DNA of 40,887 nt from an uncultured Oscillibacter sp. (GTDB lineage: Bacteria > Bacillota > Clostridia > Oscillospirales > Oscillospiraceae): contig URKI01000022.1 of assembly GCA_900548505.1 (NCBI GenBank), positions 1 to 40,887 of the forward strand, read 5' to 3'. The notes under the pieces were generated by a model, which saw only the letters and a list, made by a program, of their open reading frames with translations, ran no database searches and was not told where the DNA came from. Position numbers and translations under genes: made by a program. Each line of letters begins with the position of its first letter. The stretch's first letter is position 1. Of this stretch, positions 31,932 to 39,211 are shown piece by piece.

Positions 31932-33010
31932 TACTTCCGCACCTCCTCAATCAGCTTCTCCATTGCTTCAGCAGCTTCATACTCATCCACCGTGTTTCCG
32001 CCGCACCGGTTATAGAACTGGCAGGGGATGGAACGGTCCAGATGCATCTTCACATCGTAGTGCAGCATGGGCGGGATGGCCATCTCCACCGTGAGCACGC
32101 CCTTGATGCCCCGGTCCTTGAAAGCGGCGATCTGCTTTTCAGGGAAGGGGAACAGCGTGATGGGACGGAACAGGCCCACCTTGACGCCGCGCTCGCGCAG
32201 GATCTTCACCGCGTCCCGCATGATGCGGGCGGAGCTGCCGTAGGACACGATGGCGTACTCGGCGTCGTCCATCATGTACTCGTCGTACTTGACCTCTTCG
32301 TCCACCCAGCGCAGGTTCTCCTGGAACAGCTGGTTGCGGGCACGCTCCAGAGCGTCCTCCATGGTCTCGGTGTAGGACTGGGGACGGGGCATGGAGCGGC
32401 TGTCGATCTTCTGACGGCCCGCGCAGCCGGTGGGAGGCACCACAGTGGCGGAACGCTTGCTCTCCTTGTAGGGAGGCAGGTCCACAGGCTCTTCCATCTG
32501 GCCCAGCATACCGTCCATCATGAACAGCACGGGCACTTCCAGCTCCTGGCCCTTGTCCAGCGCCGTGTAGGCCAGGTCAACGGCCTCCTGCACGGTGGAG
32601 GGGGCGATGACGTAGCCCCGCTGGCCGTTGTGGCCAAAGCCCTTGGTGGCGTAGTTGTAGTCCGCCTGCTCGGGCGTGATGTTGTTGGCAGCCCGCTGCA
32701 CCACGATGAACAGCGCCGTCACGCGGCTGAGGATCATGTTGCTCAGGTTCTCCGTCATCAGCGCCAGGCCGGGGCCTGCGGTGGTGGTAAAGGCACGGCG
32801 GCCGATGAGGCCGGCGGCAGACAGCATGGTGGACGCTGCCAGCTCACTTTCCACCTGGATGAACTTTGCACCGATATCGGACATATGGTCGGATGCGTAT
32901 TCCAGCATCTCACTGGAAGGCGTGATGGGGTATCCGGCAAACAGATCCACGCCGCCCCGGATCACGGCTTCGGCAACGGCCTCGTTGCCTTTCATAAACG
33001 CTTTTGCCAT
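31931..33010 (-). CDS. 2-oxoacid:ferredoxin oxidoreductase alpha subunit (VorB/KorA type)
   Basis: The alpha subunit, 359 residues, begins MAKAFMKGNEAVAEAVIRGG with GYPITPSSEMLEY (substrate and CoA-side motif), then the ESELAASTMLSAAGLIGRRAF segment, TTAGPGLALMTENLS and a C-terminal transketolase-type domain (YAIVSYGSSARIMRDAVKIL). It is most like the family annotated as 2-oxoisovalerate or 2-oxoglutarate ferredoxin oxidoreductase. The exact substrate is unresolved. It follows the ferredoxin subunit by 12 bases. Confidence 0.93.
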   Translation of the reverse strand: MAKAFMKGNEAVAEAVIRGGVDLFAGYPITPSSEMLEYASDHMSDIGAKFIQVESELAASTMLSAAGLIGRRAFTTTAGPGLALMTENLSNMILSRVTALFIVVQRAANNITPEQADYNYATKGFGHNGQRGYVIAPSTVQEAVDLAYTALDKGQELEVPVLFMMDGMLGQMEEPVDLPPYKESKRSATVVPPTGCAGRQKIDSRSMPRPQSYTETMEDALERARNQLFQENLRWVDEEVKYDEYMMDDAEYAIVSYGSSARIMRDAVKILRERGVKVGLFRPITLFPFPEKQIAAFKDRGIKGVLTVEMAIPPMLHYDVKMHLDRSIPCQFYNRCGGNTVDEYEAAEAMEKLIEEVRK

Positions 33011-33022
33011 GTTGCTCCCTCC

Positions 33023-33226
33023 TTACTTATAGACTTCAATGGCGGCATCCGGGCAGATCATGGCGCAAAACGCGCATCCGATGCACTTTTCGACATCCGT
33101 CTGCACACAGTAATTATCGCCGTTGGCGTTGAGATCCTTACTCATTTCCAGAATCTTACGGGGGCAGCTGACAACGCACAGCTTGCAGCCCTTGCAGCGA
33201 TTCTGATCCACTTTGATCATCGGCAT
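33023..33226 (-). CDS. 2-oxoacid:ferredoxin oxidoreductase delta subunit, 2[4Fe-4S] ferredoxin
   Basis: This small ferredoxin subunit of 67 residues has two cluster motifs, CKGCKLCVVSCP (near 11-22) and CIGCAFCAMICP (near 49-60). It passes electrons out of the TPP subunit to free ferredoxin. It stands first of the four oxidoreductase genes, as in many DABC operons, 40 bases after the dehydrogenase gene, with a GAGG-type site. Confidence 0.94.
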   Translation of the reverse strand: MPMIKVDQNRCKGCKLCVVSCPRKILEMSKDLNANGDNYCVQTDVEKCIGCAFCAMICPDAAIEVYK

Positions 33227-33266
33227 ATGGTTACCTCCTCAGCTCCGTTTTTCAGTTTTGGCACAT

Positions 33267-34253
33267 TCAGGCAAGGCCCAGCGCCTTTTTGTTGATGCAG
33301 TTATAGGGGACCTCTCCCTTGCAGATATGGACGGCGGTCATCACGGACTTGACGCGCAGGTCCACGTTGGCCTCGATGGAGAAATACGCGCAGTGAGAGG
33401 TGGCGATCAGGTTGTCGTCCTTCAGGATGGGATGGTCGGCGGGCACCGGATCGGGATCCCACACGTCCAGACCGGCAGCGCCGATCTTTCCGGAGGCCAG
33501 GCTCTCCGTCACCGCGTCCATATCGAAGATGGCGCCGCGGGCGGTGTTCACCAGGATCACGCCGTCCTTCATCTTGGCGATGCTCTCCCGGTTGATCAGG
33601 TGATAGGTCTCGTCGGTGAGGATCATGTAAATGCCGATCATATCGGATCTGGCATACAGCTCATCCAGGGTCTCGACCCGCTCCATGCCCTTCTCGGCAA
33701 ACACGGACTCGGGCAGATAGGGATCATAGGCGATCATGTGCACGCCCAGGCCGGACATCTGCTTGGCCACCGTCTGGCCGATGCGGCCGAAGCCGATGAA
33801 GCCCATGGTCATGGTGGACAGACGATGACGGGGACGGCCGCACACCATGGAACGGGTGGTCCACTTGCCGGCGCGGACGGTGCGGTCATACAGGCACAGG
33901 TTCCGCAGGGAGGCCAGCAGCAGCGTGACGGAGTGCAGCGCCACTTCTTCCACGCAGTAGTCGGGGATGTTGCACACCATGATGCCGCGCTTGTTGGCCG
34001 CTTCCACGTCGATGTTGTCATAGCCGATGGAAGTGACCACGATGCCCTTGATGGAATCGGACAGAGCGTTGATCTTCTCCTCGTCCAGGGCGAAGAACGT
34101 TACGATGGCCTGATGGTCCTTGGTGGCCTCGGTGAGTTCTTCCAGGGTGCCGGGCTCTACCAGGTCATAGGCGACGCCGTTTTCATCCAGCAGCTTGAAG
34201 AAGTCTCCGCAGAACATCTTGGCGATCTGAGCACCGTAAAACAAAACCTTCAT
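33267..34253 (-). CDS. D-isomer-specific 2-hydroxyacid dehydrogenase
   Basis: This NAD-dependent dehydrogenase of 328 residues interconverts a 2-oxoacid and its (R)-2-hydroxyacid. It has the nucleotide motif MGFIGFGRIGQTVAKQM, catalytic Arg in VNTARGAIFDMDAV and a terminal His in LIATSHCAYFS. The usual DVFExEP Glu position reads DVWDPDP, so the Arg-Glu-His triad may use Asp or a neighbour. It heads the operon with the 2-oxoacid oxidoreductase and CoA transferase, giving a path from hydroxyacid to acid. The divergent GntR gene and palindrome suggest substrate-controlled expression. AGGAGG precedes the start. Confidence 0.92.
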   Translation of the reverse strand: MKVLFYGAQIAKMFCGDFFKLLDENGVAYDLVEPGTLEELTEATKDHQAIVTFFALDEEKINALSDSIKGIVVTSIGYDNIDVEAANKRGIMVCNIPDYCVEEVALHSVTLLLASLRNLCLYDRTVRAGKWTTRSMVCGRPRHRLSTMTMGFIGFGRIGQTVAKQMSGLGVHMIAYDPYLPESVFAEKGMERVETLDELYARSDMIGIYMILTDETYHLINRESIAKMKDGVILVNTARGAIFDMDAVTESLASGKIGAAGLDVWDPDPVPADHPILKDDNLIATSHCAYFSIEANVDLRVKSVMTAVHICKGEVPYNCINKKALGLA

Positions 34254-34280
34254 AACAAAGCCTCCTGTTAATTAATTGTT

Positions 34281-34332
34281 TTTATATTTCTTGTCAACCA
34301 CATTGACAAATAACGACAAACTGGGACATAAT
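34281..34332. promoter_or_regulatory. Divergent promoters with a shared palindromic GntR-type operator
   Basis: The palindrome TTGTCAA-CCACA-TTGACAA (34291-34309) has perfect 7-base arms. Toward the dehydrogenase, -35 TTGTCA (34309-34304), 17 bases, -10 TATAAA (34286-34281). Toward the regulator, -35 TTGACA (34303-34308), 18 bases, -10 CATAAT (34327-34332). One bound dimer would cover both -35 elements, so the GntR protein at 34386 probably controls itself and the operon together. Confidence 0.8.
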
Positions 34333-34385
34333 GATACTGCTCCGTTTGCAGCGATTCATACAAAAGGATTGGTTGGTGGATCACT

Positions 34386-35051
34386 TTGACCAGACAAGAA
34401 CTCATTCAGCGCGCTTATGCGGAAAATCCCTTTATCACGAACCAGGACCTGGTTTGCGAGGTCCTCACCCATGAGATCCTCATGCGCAAGCTCAAGGGCG
34501 GCGAGGGGCTCAGCCAGGGCAGGCTCAGCACGGACTTCAACCTCAGCCGGGGGCCGGTAAAGCAGGCTCTGGAGAAAATGGCCAAGGACCATTACCTGGT
34601 GCGGGACTCCGTGGGGAGCTTTTTTGTCAACAAGCCCGACGTTCACCTTTCCGCGGACGTCTTTTCCTTCAAGAAGCTGCTGGACCTGCTGGCCACCAGC
34701 CAGGCCATCTTCGCCATCACCCGGGACGGGCTGGAGCAGCTCCACGAGCAGCTCACCCAGCTCAACGATGCCTACCGCCGCAGGGACTTCGTGGCTTTCT
34801 GCCACTACGACATCCTGTTCCATCTGCTGGTAGCGCAGATCGCAGGCAACTTCATGGTGGTGGAGACCTATTCCCGCTACCGCAACCTCTTTCAGTTCAT
34901 CAGCGTCAGTCTGGAAAGCGATATGGACGAGCGGGTCTTCCGCCGCCTCCTCTATCAGCACCAGAATATTTTCAATATTCTCAAATGCCGTAAGTCCGAT
35001 GCAGTGCAGTCCGCCATCGACGCTCACTACGCCAGCCTGATCCTGACGTGA
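34386..35051 (+). CDS. GntR family regulator, FCD (FadR-like) subgroup
   Basis: The 221-residue regulator has a winged helix (about 25-78) with LSQGRLSTDFNLSRGPVKQALEKM and an all-helical effector domain containing FCHYDILFHLLVAQIAGN and YQHQNIFNILKCRKSDAV, the FCD-type metal and ligand pocket (Asp and His residues). FCD regulators often bind hydroxy- or keto-acids, which fits the divergent 2-hydroxyacid dehydrogenase operon. The start codon is TTG, preceded by GGTGGATC; no ATG is closer in frame. The gene ends 13 bases from the converging MFS stop. Confidence 0.9.
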   Translation: MTRQELIQRAYAENPFITNQDLVCEVLTHEILMRKLKGGEGLSQGRLSTDFNLSRGPVKQALEKMAKDHYLVRDSVGSFFVNKPDVHLSADVFSFKKLLDLLATSQAIFAITRDGLEQLHEQLTQLNDAYRRRDFVAFCHYDILFHLLVAQIAGNFMVVETYSRYRNLFQFISVSLESDMDERVFRRLLYQHQNIFNILKCRKSDAVQSAIDAHYASLILT

Positions 35052-35071
35052 TCCAGTCGGAAGGTCAGGAT
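35040..35071. terminator. Short hairpin between converging genes
   Basis: ATCCTGAC (35040-35047) pairs with GTCAGGAT (35064-35071) around a 16-base loop and spans both stop codons. There is no U-run, so termination would be weak. Confidence 0.35.
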
Positions 35072-36492
35072 GCCTGCGCCGTCTTGTCGGCGTAGATCTT
35101 GGGGATCAGCATACATACCACGATGCCGATCACCACGCTGATCACCTGCATCATGGCCGTTGCGTGAATGGCCTGCACGTTGGCGGAGATCATATCCACA
35201 CCGCCTGCCATCGCCTGCGCCACCTTCTGAGAGAACATGGGAACGAAGATCGCCACGCCGAAGGGTGCGGACATATCGCGGAACATGTTATAAGTACCGG
35301 AGCCTACGCCGGCCAGCTGGGGGCTCAGGCCGGAGAGGGCCACTTTCATGAAGATGGTGGCGTTGCCGCCCAGGCCAAGGCCGATGAGCATCAGGGAAAG
35401 GCCGAAGATCAGCAGGCCGGTCTCGCCGGTAAAGGTCATCTGCAGTGCGGCGCCCGCGGCAACGAACACCAGCGACGCGGCCGCGATCACACGGGGCTCC
35501 TTCTTGTCCGCCATGGGCCCGATGACGATGGACCCGATGGACATGCCCACGTACATCAGCGATGTGGCAATACCGGAAAGGGTCGTATTGTTCTGGGTGG
35601 AGATCACGAAAATAATGGTGTTGGTCATGCACGACTGCATCAGACCCTGGGTCAGGAACAGCGCGATCACCGGCAGCACGAACTGCTTGCGGAACATGAA
35701 CTTGCTGCTGAGGATGGGATTGGCCGCCCGTTTTTCCACCAGGACCAGAATCACCAGCGACACAGCCGCCGCTCCCACACAGATGAGCGTGGGCTTGGAG
35801 ACCCAGCCGCTGCTCTGGCCGAACGTGGGGATGCAGAGGAACAGGGAGAAGAACAGCAGGCTGAACACAGAACCGATACCGTCAAATCCGGCCAGGGTCT
35901 TCTTGGGGCCCTGGGCATTTTTTACGGTAAACATGCACACCACAAAGCCGATGACGCAAAACGCGGTGCAAAGGTACAAAACGGCTCTCCAGCCCACCTT
36001 GTCGATCATCAGTCCGCCGGCGGTGGGCCCGAAAATCACCATGGCCGAGGCAATGAACATGTACATTGCGAAGCCCTGTCCCGTTTTATTGGGAGGGAAT
36101 TCCGTGAGGATGTATCCAATGACCACCGGCGCAATGACCGCTGCTCCGGCGCCCAGAACAAAGCGGGCCACCAGAATGAAGCCGAACGCGCCGTCCGGGG
36201 CCAGGCCGATCATCAGCTCGCCCGCAGCCATCAGCGCAAGACCTGTGAGGATGCCCACCCGGCGTCCCATAAGATCGCCGAATTTTCCCATGATGGGCGC
36301 CATGCCGGCCGCGCTGAGCGCGAACGCCAGGGTGATCCAGGTGGTGGCTGTGCCGTCCAGTCCCCAGGATGTTGCAATGGCCGAGGGGGCAGCTGCGGTA
36401 AATCCGCCGCATAGGCTCAGTACGGCTGCTGCGATCGCAAAGGGGATAAATCCTTTTTTGTAGCCGGTCTTTTCAACTGGTAAACCATCCAT
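35065..36492 (-). CDS. MFS transporter, DHA2-like drug/metabolite exporter
   Basis: This major-facilitator protein has about 14 hydrophobic segments, as in the DHA2 drug:H+ antiporters. Motif A is GKFGDLMGRRVGILTG (loop 2-3) and motif C-like sequence is LGAGAAVIAPVVIGYI. Starting at 36492 (MDGLPVEKTGYKKGF) gives 475 residues and a normal short N-terminus but has a weak ribosome site. The frame is open to an ATG at 36570, which would add 26 unusual residues and overlaps the stop of a 7-codon leader. Substrate unknown; the chloramphenicol acetyltransferase nearby is a separate transcript. Confidence 0.88.
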   Translation of the reverse strand: MDGLPVEKTGYKKGFIPFAIAAAVLSLCGGFTAAAPSAIATSWGLDGTATTWITLAFALSAAGMAPIMGKFGDLMGRRVGILTGLALMAAGELMIGLAPDGAFGFILVARFVLGAGAAVIAPVVIGYILTEFPPNKTGQGFAMYMFIASAMVIFGPTAGGLMIDKVGWRAVLYLCTAFCVIGFVVCMFTVKNAQGPKKTLAGFDGIGSVFSLLFFSLFLCIPTFGQSSGWVSKPTLICVGAAAVSLVILVLVEKRAANPILSSKFMFRKQFVLPVIALFLTQGLMQSCMTNTIIFVISTQNNTTLSGIATSLMYVGMSIGSIVIGPMADKKEPRVIAAASLVFVAAGAALQMTFTGETGLLIFGLSLMLIGLGLGGNATIFMKVALSGLSPQLAGVGSGTYNMFRDMSAPFGVAIFVPMFSQKVAQAMAGGVDMISANVQAIHATAMMQVISVVIGIVVCMLIPKIYADKTAQAS

Positions 36493-36566
36493 ATCACGCG
36501 CTGTCGGAATCCGTGATCCCGACCCTCCTTTCCAAGCACAAAATAAACTGCGGTATGATGCTTCCG

Positions 36567-36590
36567 TCATGCCTTTGGGAACTGGGTCAT
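36567..36590 (-). CDS. Possible 7-residue leader peptide before the MFS gene
   Basis: The mini-frame ATG ACC CAG TTC CCA AAG GCA TGA encodes MTQFPKA. It has GAGGGG 5 bases upstream and its stop overlaps the upstream ATG of the MFS frame (ATGA at 36570-36567). This would allow translational coupling or attenuation. It is short enough to be chance. Confidence 0.3.
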   Translation of the reverse strand: MTQFPKA

Positions 36591-36632
36591 CTCCTCCCCT
36601 CTTCGATTTGCCTGGGGGTCTTCGCTGAGATG

Positions 36633-36662
36633 ATTATACGGCCGCTCCTGTGTAAAATACAA
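36633..36662 (-). promoter_or_regulatory. Promoter of the MFS gene with adjacent inverted repeat
   Basis: TTGTAT (36662-36657), 18 bases, consensus TATAAT (36638-36633), start near 36626. Just upstream lies TTGAC (36667-36671) with GTCAA (36688-36692), enclosing ACCGG-ATGC-CCGGT, a likely operator. The rest of the gap to 36861 (AT-rich, 36700-36800) shows no gene. Confidence 0.6.
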
Positions 36663-36861
36663 AAAGTTGACCGGATGCCCGGTTTGCGTCAATGTTTCTT
36701 ACCCAAAATTACGACGCCTGTTATAGTTTATTGACCAAGCCGGCGAAATAGTCTTTTTCCATATCCTAGGCAAGATTTTAACAATTTTTCTTTGGCGATT
36801 TTGCACAACTCCTGTCTTTCCTTGTCCCGGCCCGGCCCGTGCGCCCCAGCCGCGGCAAAAT

Positions 36862-36899
36862 AAAGAGGAGCCTGTCCCGACCGGGACAGGCTCCTCTTT
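36862..36899. terminator. Strong terminator after the acetyltransferase gene
   Basis: AAAGAGGAGCCTGTCCCG pairs perfectly with its complement (18 bp) across a minimal loop; TTTT ends the plus strand and the A-run on the other side gives TTT on the minus strand. It isolates the chloramphenicol acetyltransferase from the MFS gene. Confidence 0.88.
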
Positions 36900-36934
36900 T
36901 CACATATTCCATTGGTGCAGCCGCGTTTTGCCGC

Positions 36935-37585
36935 TCACTCCCCCGCGCTCTCGGAAAGGATGCGCTCGTGATCTGCGATCATCTCCTTGAGGGCGGCAAG
37001 AAAGCGGCAGATGTGGAAGCCGTCGCAGACGGCGTGGTGGACCTGGATGGAAAGGGGCAGATAGTACCGCCCCCCATCCTCCGTGTACTTTCCCATGGTA
37101 AAAATGGGGATGAGATAGTCATACCCCTTCTGCAGATTCAGCTGAAAGCCGTCGAAGCTCTCCCAGGGAAGCATGGACACCGGGAACGTATTGGCCGGGG
37201 CGTCCGGCTTTGCCATCATGCCCTTGTTGTTCCCAAACTGCGCCAGGTCCTGCCGGTAGGCCCGGCAGAACGCGCTGTAATCCTCCGTATATTCCGTCCA
37301 GATGCTGGAAAAGGTCTCGTCGTCCTTGTGAAACACCGTGTAGCAGGGGTGCATGACCCGATACGTCCCCGGCTTTCCGTCCCCGTCCAGCGCCATGCGG
37401 AATTCCGGGTAGCGGTTCACCGCCCGGGCGATGAGATAGAGCATGGTGGGATAGAGCTTTTTCTCTATGATGGGGGTGATGTCCAGCTTGGTGGTCAGGC
37501 TGTATGTGCAGGGCACCTGGGATAAATAGTGGTTAAAGTGTTCCTTTCGCGCCCAGGTATCCAGGCACAGCGGTTCAAATTCCAT
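36935..37585 (-). CDS. Chloramphenicol O-acetyltransferase, type A
   Basis: This 216-residue trimeric enzyme transfers acetate from acetyl-CoA to chloramphenicol in classical members. The catalytic motif QVHHAVCDGFHICRFL (near 186-201) is complete, with the active His and the structural Asp. N-terminal FEPLCLDTWARKEHFNHYL and PCTYSLTTKLDI, and the NTFPVSMLPWESFDGFQLNL substrate segment, match type A CATs. The length is normal. Base composition resembles the neighbours and no mobile-element sequence is seen, so it may be a chromosomal housekeeping relative; actual resistance cannot be told from sequence. Confidence 0.93.
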   Translation of the reverse strand: MEFEPLCLDTWARKEHFNHYLSQVPCTYSLTTKLDITPIIEKKLYPTMLYLIARAVNRYPEFRMALDGDGKPGTYRVMHPCYTVFHKDDETFSSIWTEYTEDYSAFCRAYRQDLAQFGNNKGMMAKPDAPANTFPVSMLPWESFDGFQLNLQKGYDYLIPIFTMGKYTEDGGRYYLPLSIQVHHAVCDGFHICRFLAALKEMIADHERILSESAGE

Positions 37586-37616
37586 ATGCGCTCCCCTCCT
37601 CGTTATACCTGCGCCT

Positions 37617-37645
37617 ATGATAGCACATCCGCCGGAGCCTGTCAG
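37617..37645 (-). promoter_or_regulatory. Promoter of the acetyltransferase gene
   Basis: CTGACA (37645-37640), a 17-base spacer and TATCAT (37622-37617) lead to GGAGGGG and the ATG at 37585. No leader peptide of the kind that controls inducible cat genes was found in the short leader. Confidence 0.55.
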
Positions 37646-37669
37646 CCCCGGCGCGGCCTCCTCTCGCGC

Positions 37670-38206
37670 TCACGCACCCTTTGCCTGCTCCAGGCGATGG
37701 TTCAGCGTCTCCTCCTGCTCTTTCAGGTTTCCGATGATGGGCGCGCCCACAATGTTGCCCTCGCTGTCCACCACATAGGTGGTGGGGTACCCCGCCAGCT
37801 GGGAAATGAAGTCCTGATACAGGGAATTTTCCGGGTCAGGAGAGAGATTGGGATAGGTCACGCCCTTTTCCTCCAGGATCTCCCGTGCCGTTTCCAGCTG
37901 CTCCTCGCTCTCGCCGGAATCGGAGGCCACGCCCATCAGGTTGATGTTCTGATCCTTGAAGTCCTGGTAGTATTCCTCCAGCTCCGGCATCTCCTCAATG
38001 CACGTACCGCAGCCGTTGTTCCAGAAATTGATGATGGTGGCGTCGTAATCGGCAAACACTTCGCTGGTCACCGTATTTCCCTGGGTATCCAGCTCGGAAA
38101 ACTCGGGAAACGGCGTTTTGGAGACCAGCTCCTCCTCCGAAGCGCCGCAGGCGGTCAGGCCCAGCACAAGGGCCGCCGCCAGCGCAGCAAAGATGGCTTT
38201 TTTCAT
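37670..38206 (-). CDS. TlpA-like thiol-disulfide lipoprotein
   Basis: This membrane-anchored thioredoxin-fold protein of 178 residues has signal MKKAIFAALAAALVLGL, lipobox LTAC (Cys20) and the redox motif CGTC (C66, C69) in FWNNGCGTCIEEMPELEEYY. The cis-Pro strand is GYPTTYVVDSEGNIVG. It should reduce or oxidise disulfides outside the membrane. It overlaps the polyferredoxin gene by ATGA, so electrons from that protein could drive it. I start at 38206, where AGGAGG and the signal peptide agree; the longer frame overlaps the gene upstream. Confidence 0.93.
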   Translation of the reverse strand: MKKAIFAALAAALVLGLTACGASEEELVSKTPFPEFSELDTQGNTVTSEVFADYDATIINFWNNGCGTCIEEMPELEEYYQDFKDQNINLMGVASDSGESEEQLETAREILEEKGVTYPNLSPDPENSLYQDFISQLAGYPTTYVVDSEGNIVGAPIIGNLKEQEETLNHRLEQAKGA

Positions 38207-39060
38207 GATGAAACCTCCTCGTTTGGTCTTTTGGGCAGGATCTCTGCCCTGCGGATGGCCTGATGGGGACAGGCCCGGATACACACGCCGCACCGGATGC
38301 ACTCGGTGTGGTTGGGATGGCGGAACACGTCCACATCCATCTGGCACACCCGGGTGCAGGCACCGCAGGCGGTGCACTTCTTCCCGTCCACCTCCAGACG
38401 GCAGAGGGAGACTTTGTTGAACAGGGCGTAGAACGCCCCCAGCGGGCAGAGCCACTTGCAGAAGGGTCGGTAAAAGAACACGGACAGCACCACGACCCCC
38501 AGCAGCAAACAGCTCTTCCAGGTAAACAGCGCGCCAAGGCCCGCGCGCACGCTCCCGTTCACCAGCGCCAGCGGGAGCCCGCCCTCCAGAATACCGGCGG
38601 GGCAGAGATATTTGCAGAAAAACGGGTCCCCCAGCCCCACCTCATTGACTACCGTCATAGGCAGCACGATCACAAACACCACCAAGATCCCATACTTGAG
38701 ATACGTCAGGGCACGCAGGGGGCGCGTGCTGAATTTTTTGGTGGGGATGCGGTGCAGCAGCTCCTGGAACCACCCGAACGGGCACAAAAAGCCGCACACC
38801 GCCCGGCCCAGCAAAACCGCCGTAAACAGCAAAATACCCGTCACATAGTACGAAACATGGTACTTCGGCGCGCCGATGACCGCCTGCAGCGCCCCCACCG
38901 GGCATGAGCCTGCCGCAGCCGGGCAGGAATAGCAGTTCAGCCCCGGCACGCACACGCTTTTGAGGCCCCCGCGGTGGAGTTTGCCCCGAAAGAAGTTCAT
39001 CAGGAACGGGTTGGCCGCCAGCGCAGCCATCAGCTGGATCTTCCAGCGGCTGATCTTCAT
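38203..39060 (-). CDS. NapH/YccM-type membrane polyferredoxin
   Basis: This 285-residue membrane iron-sulfur protein has about five hydrophobic segments. Paired cytoplasmic-side CxxxCP motifs are CGFLCP, CKYLCP and CKWLCP. An N-terminal Cys cluster (CVPGLNCYSCPAAAGSC) and a C-terminal 2[4Fe-4S] ferredoxin domain (CTACGACTRVCQ and CIRCGVCIRACP) complete it. Members pass electrons across or along the membrane to a periplasmic or extracellular partner, here probably the TlpA-like protein. I start at 39060, 7 bases after the upstream stop; an ATG at 39084 would overlap the upstream gene. Confidence 0.9.
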   Translation of the reverse strand: MKISRWKIQLMAALAANPFLMNFFRGKLHRGGLKSVCVPGLNCYSCPAAAGSCPVGALQAVIGAPKYHVSYYVTGILLFTAVLLGRAVCGFLCPFGWFQELLHRIPTKKFSTRPLRALTYLKYGILVVFVIVLPMTVVNEVGLGDPFFCKYLCPAGILEGGLPLALVNGSVRAGLGALFTWKSCLLLGVVVLSVFFYRPFCKWLCPLGAFYALFNKVSLCRLEVDGKKCTACGACTRVCQMDVDVFRHPNHTECIRCGVCIRACPHQAIRRAEILPKRPNEEVSS

Positions 39061-39067
39061 TCGCTCT

Positions 39068-39199
39068 TTATCCAATGCCCACACACTCCAGACAAAGATT
39101 GATGCCCTTGTTCAAAACCACTGCCGTCTCTCCCCGGGCCGCGCCCACCGCCACCAGCGCCGCAGCAGCCAGAAGCAGCATCACCTGTATTTTCCGCAT
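39068..39199 (-). CDS. CD1871A-like CXXC mini-protein (43 residues)
   Basis: This very short gene is easily missed. The product starts MRKIQVMLLLAAAALVAVGA, one hydrophobic segment, then ARGETAVVLNKGINLCLECVGIG with a terminal CLEC motif. The shape and ending match what I recall of the CD1871A family of CXXC proteins. It sits 12 bases after the lipoprotein gene and 7 bases before the polyferredoxin start, in the same direction, so it is part of the cassette. The CXXC would lie near the membrane surface, suggesting a small electron or thiol shuttle; no function is established. Confidence 0.85.
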   Translation of the reverse strand: MRKIQVMLLLAAAALVAVGAARGETAVVLNKGINLCLECVGIG

Positions 39200-39211
39200 G
39201 GCGCGCTCCGC

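Noticed and set aside
36513..36734. 73-codon plus-strand frame between MFS and acetyltransferase genes
   Set aside because: No ribosome site, no recognisable domain, and it runs antisense to a good promoter and leader.
36571..37669. Integron or transposon context for the acetyltransferase
   Set aside because: No recombination site, transposase, or terminal repeat is visible, and composition matches the neighbours.
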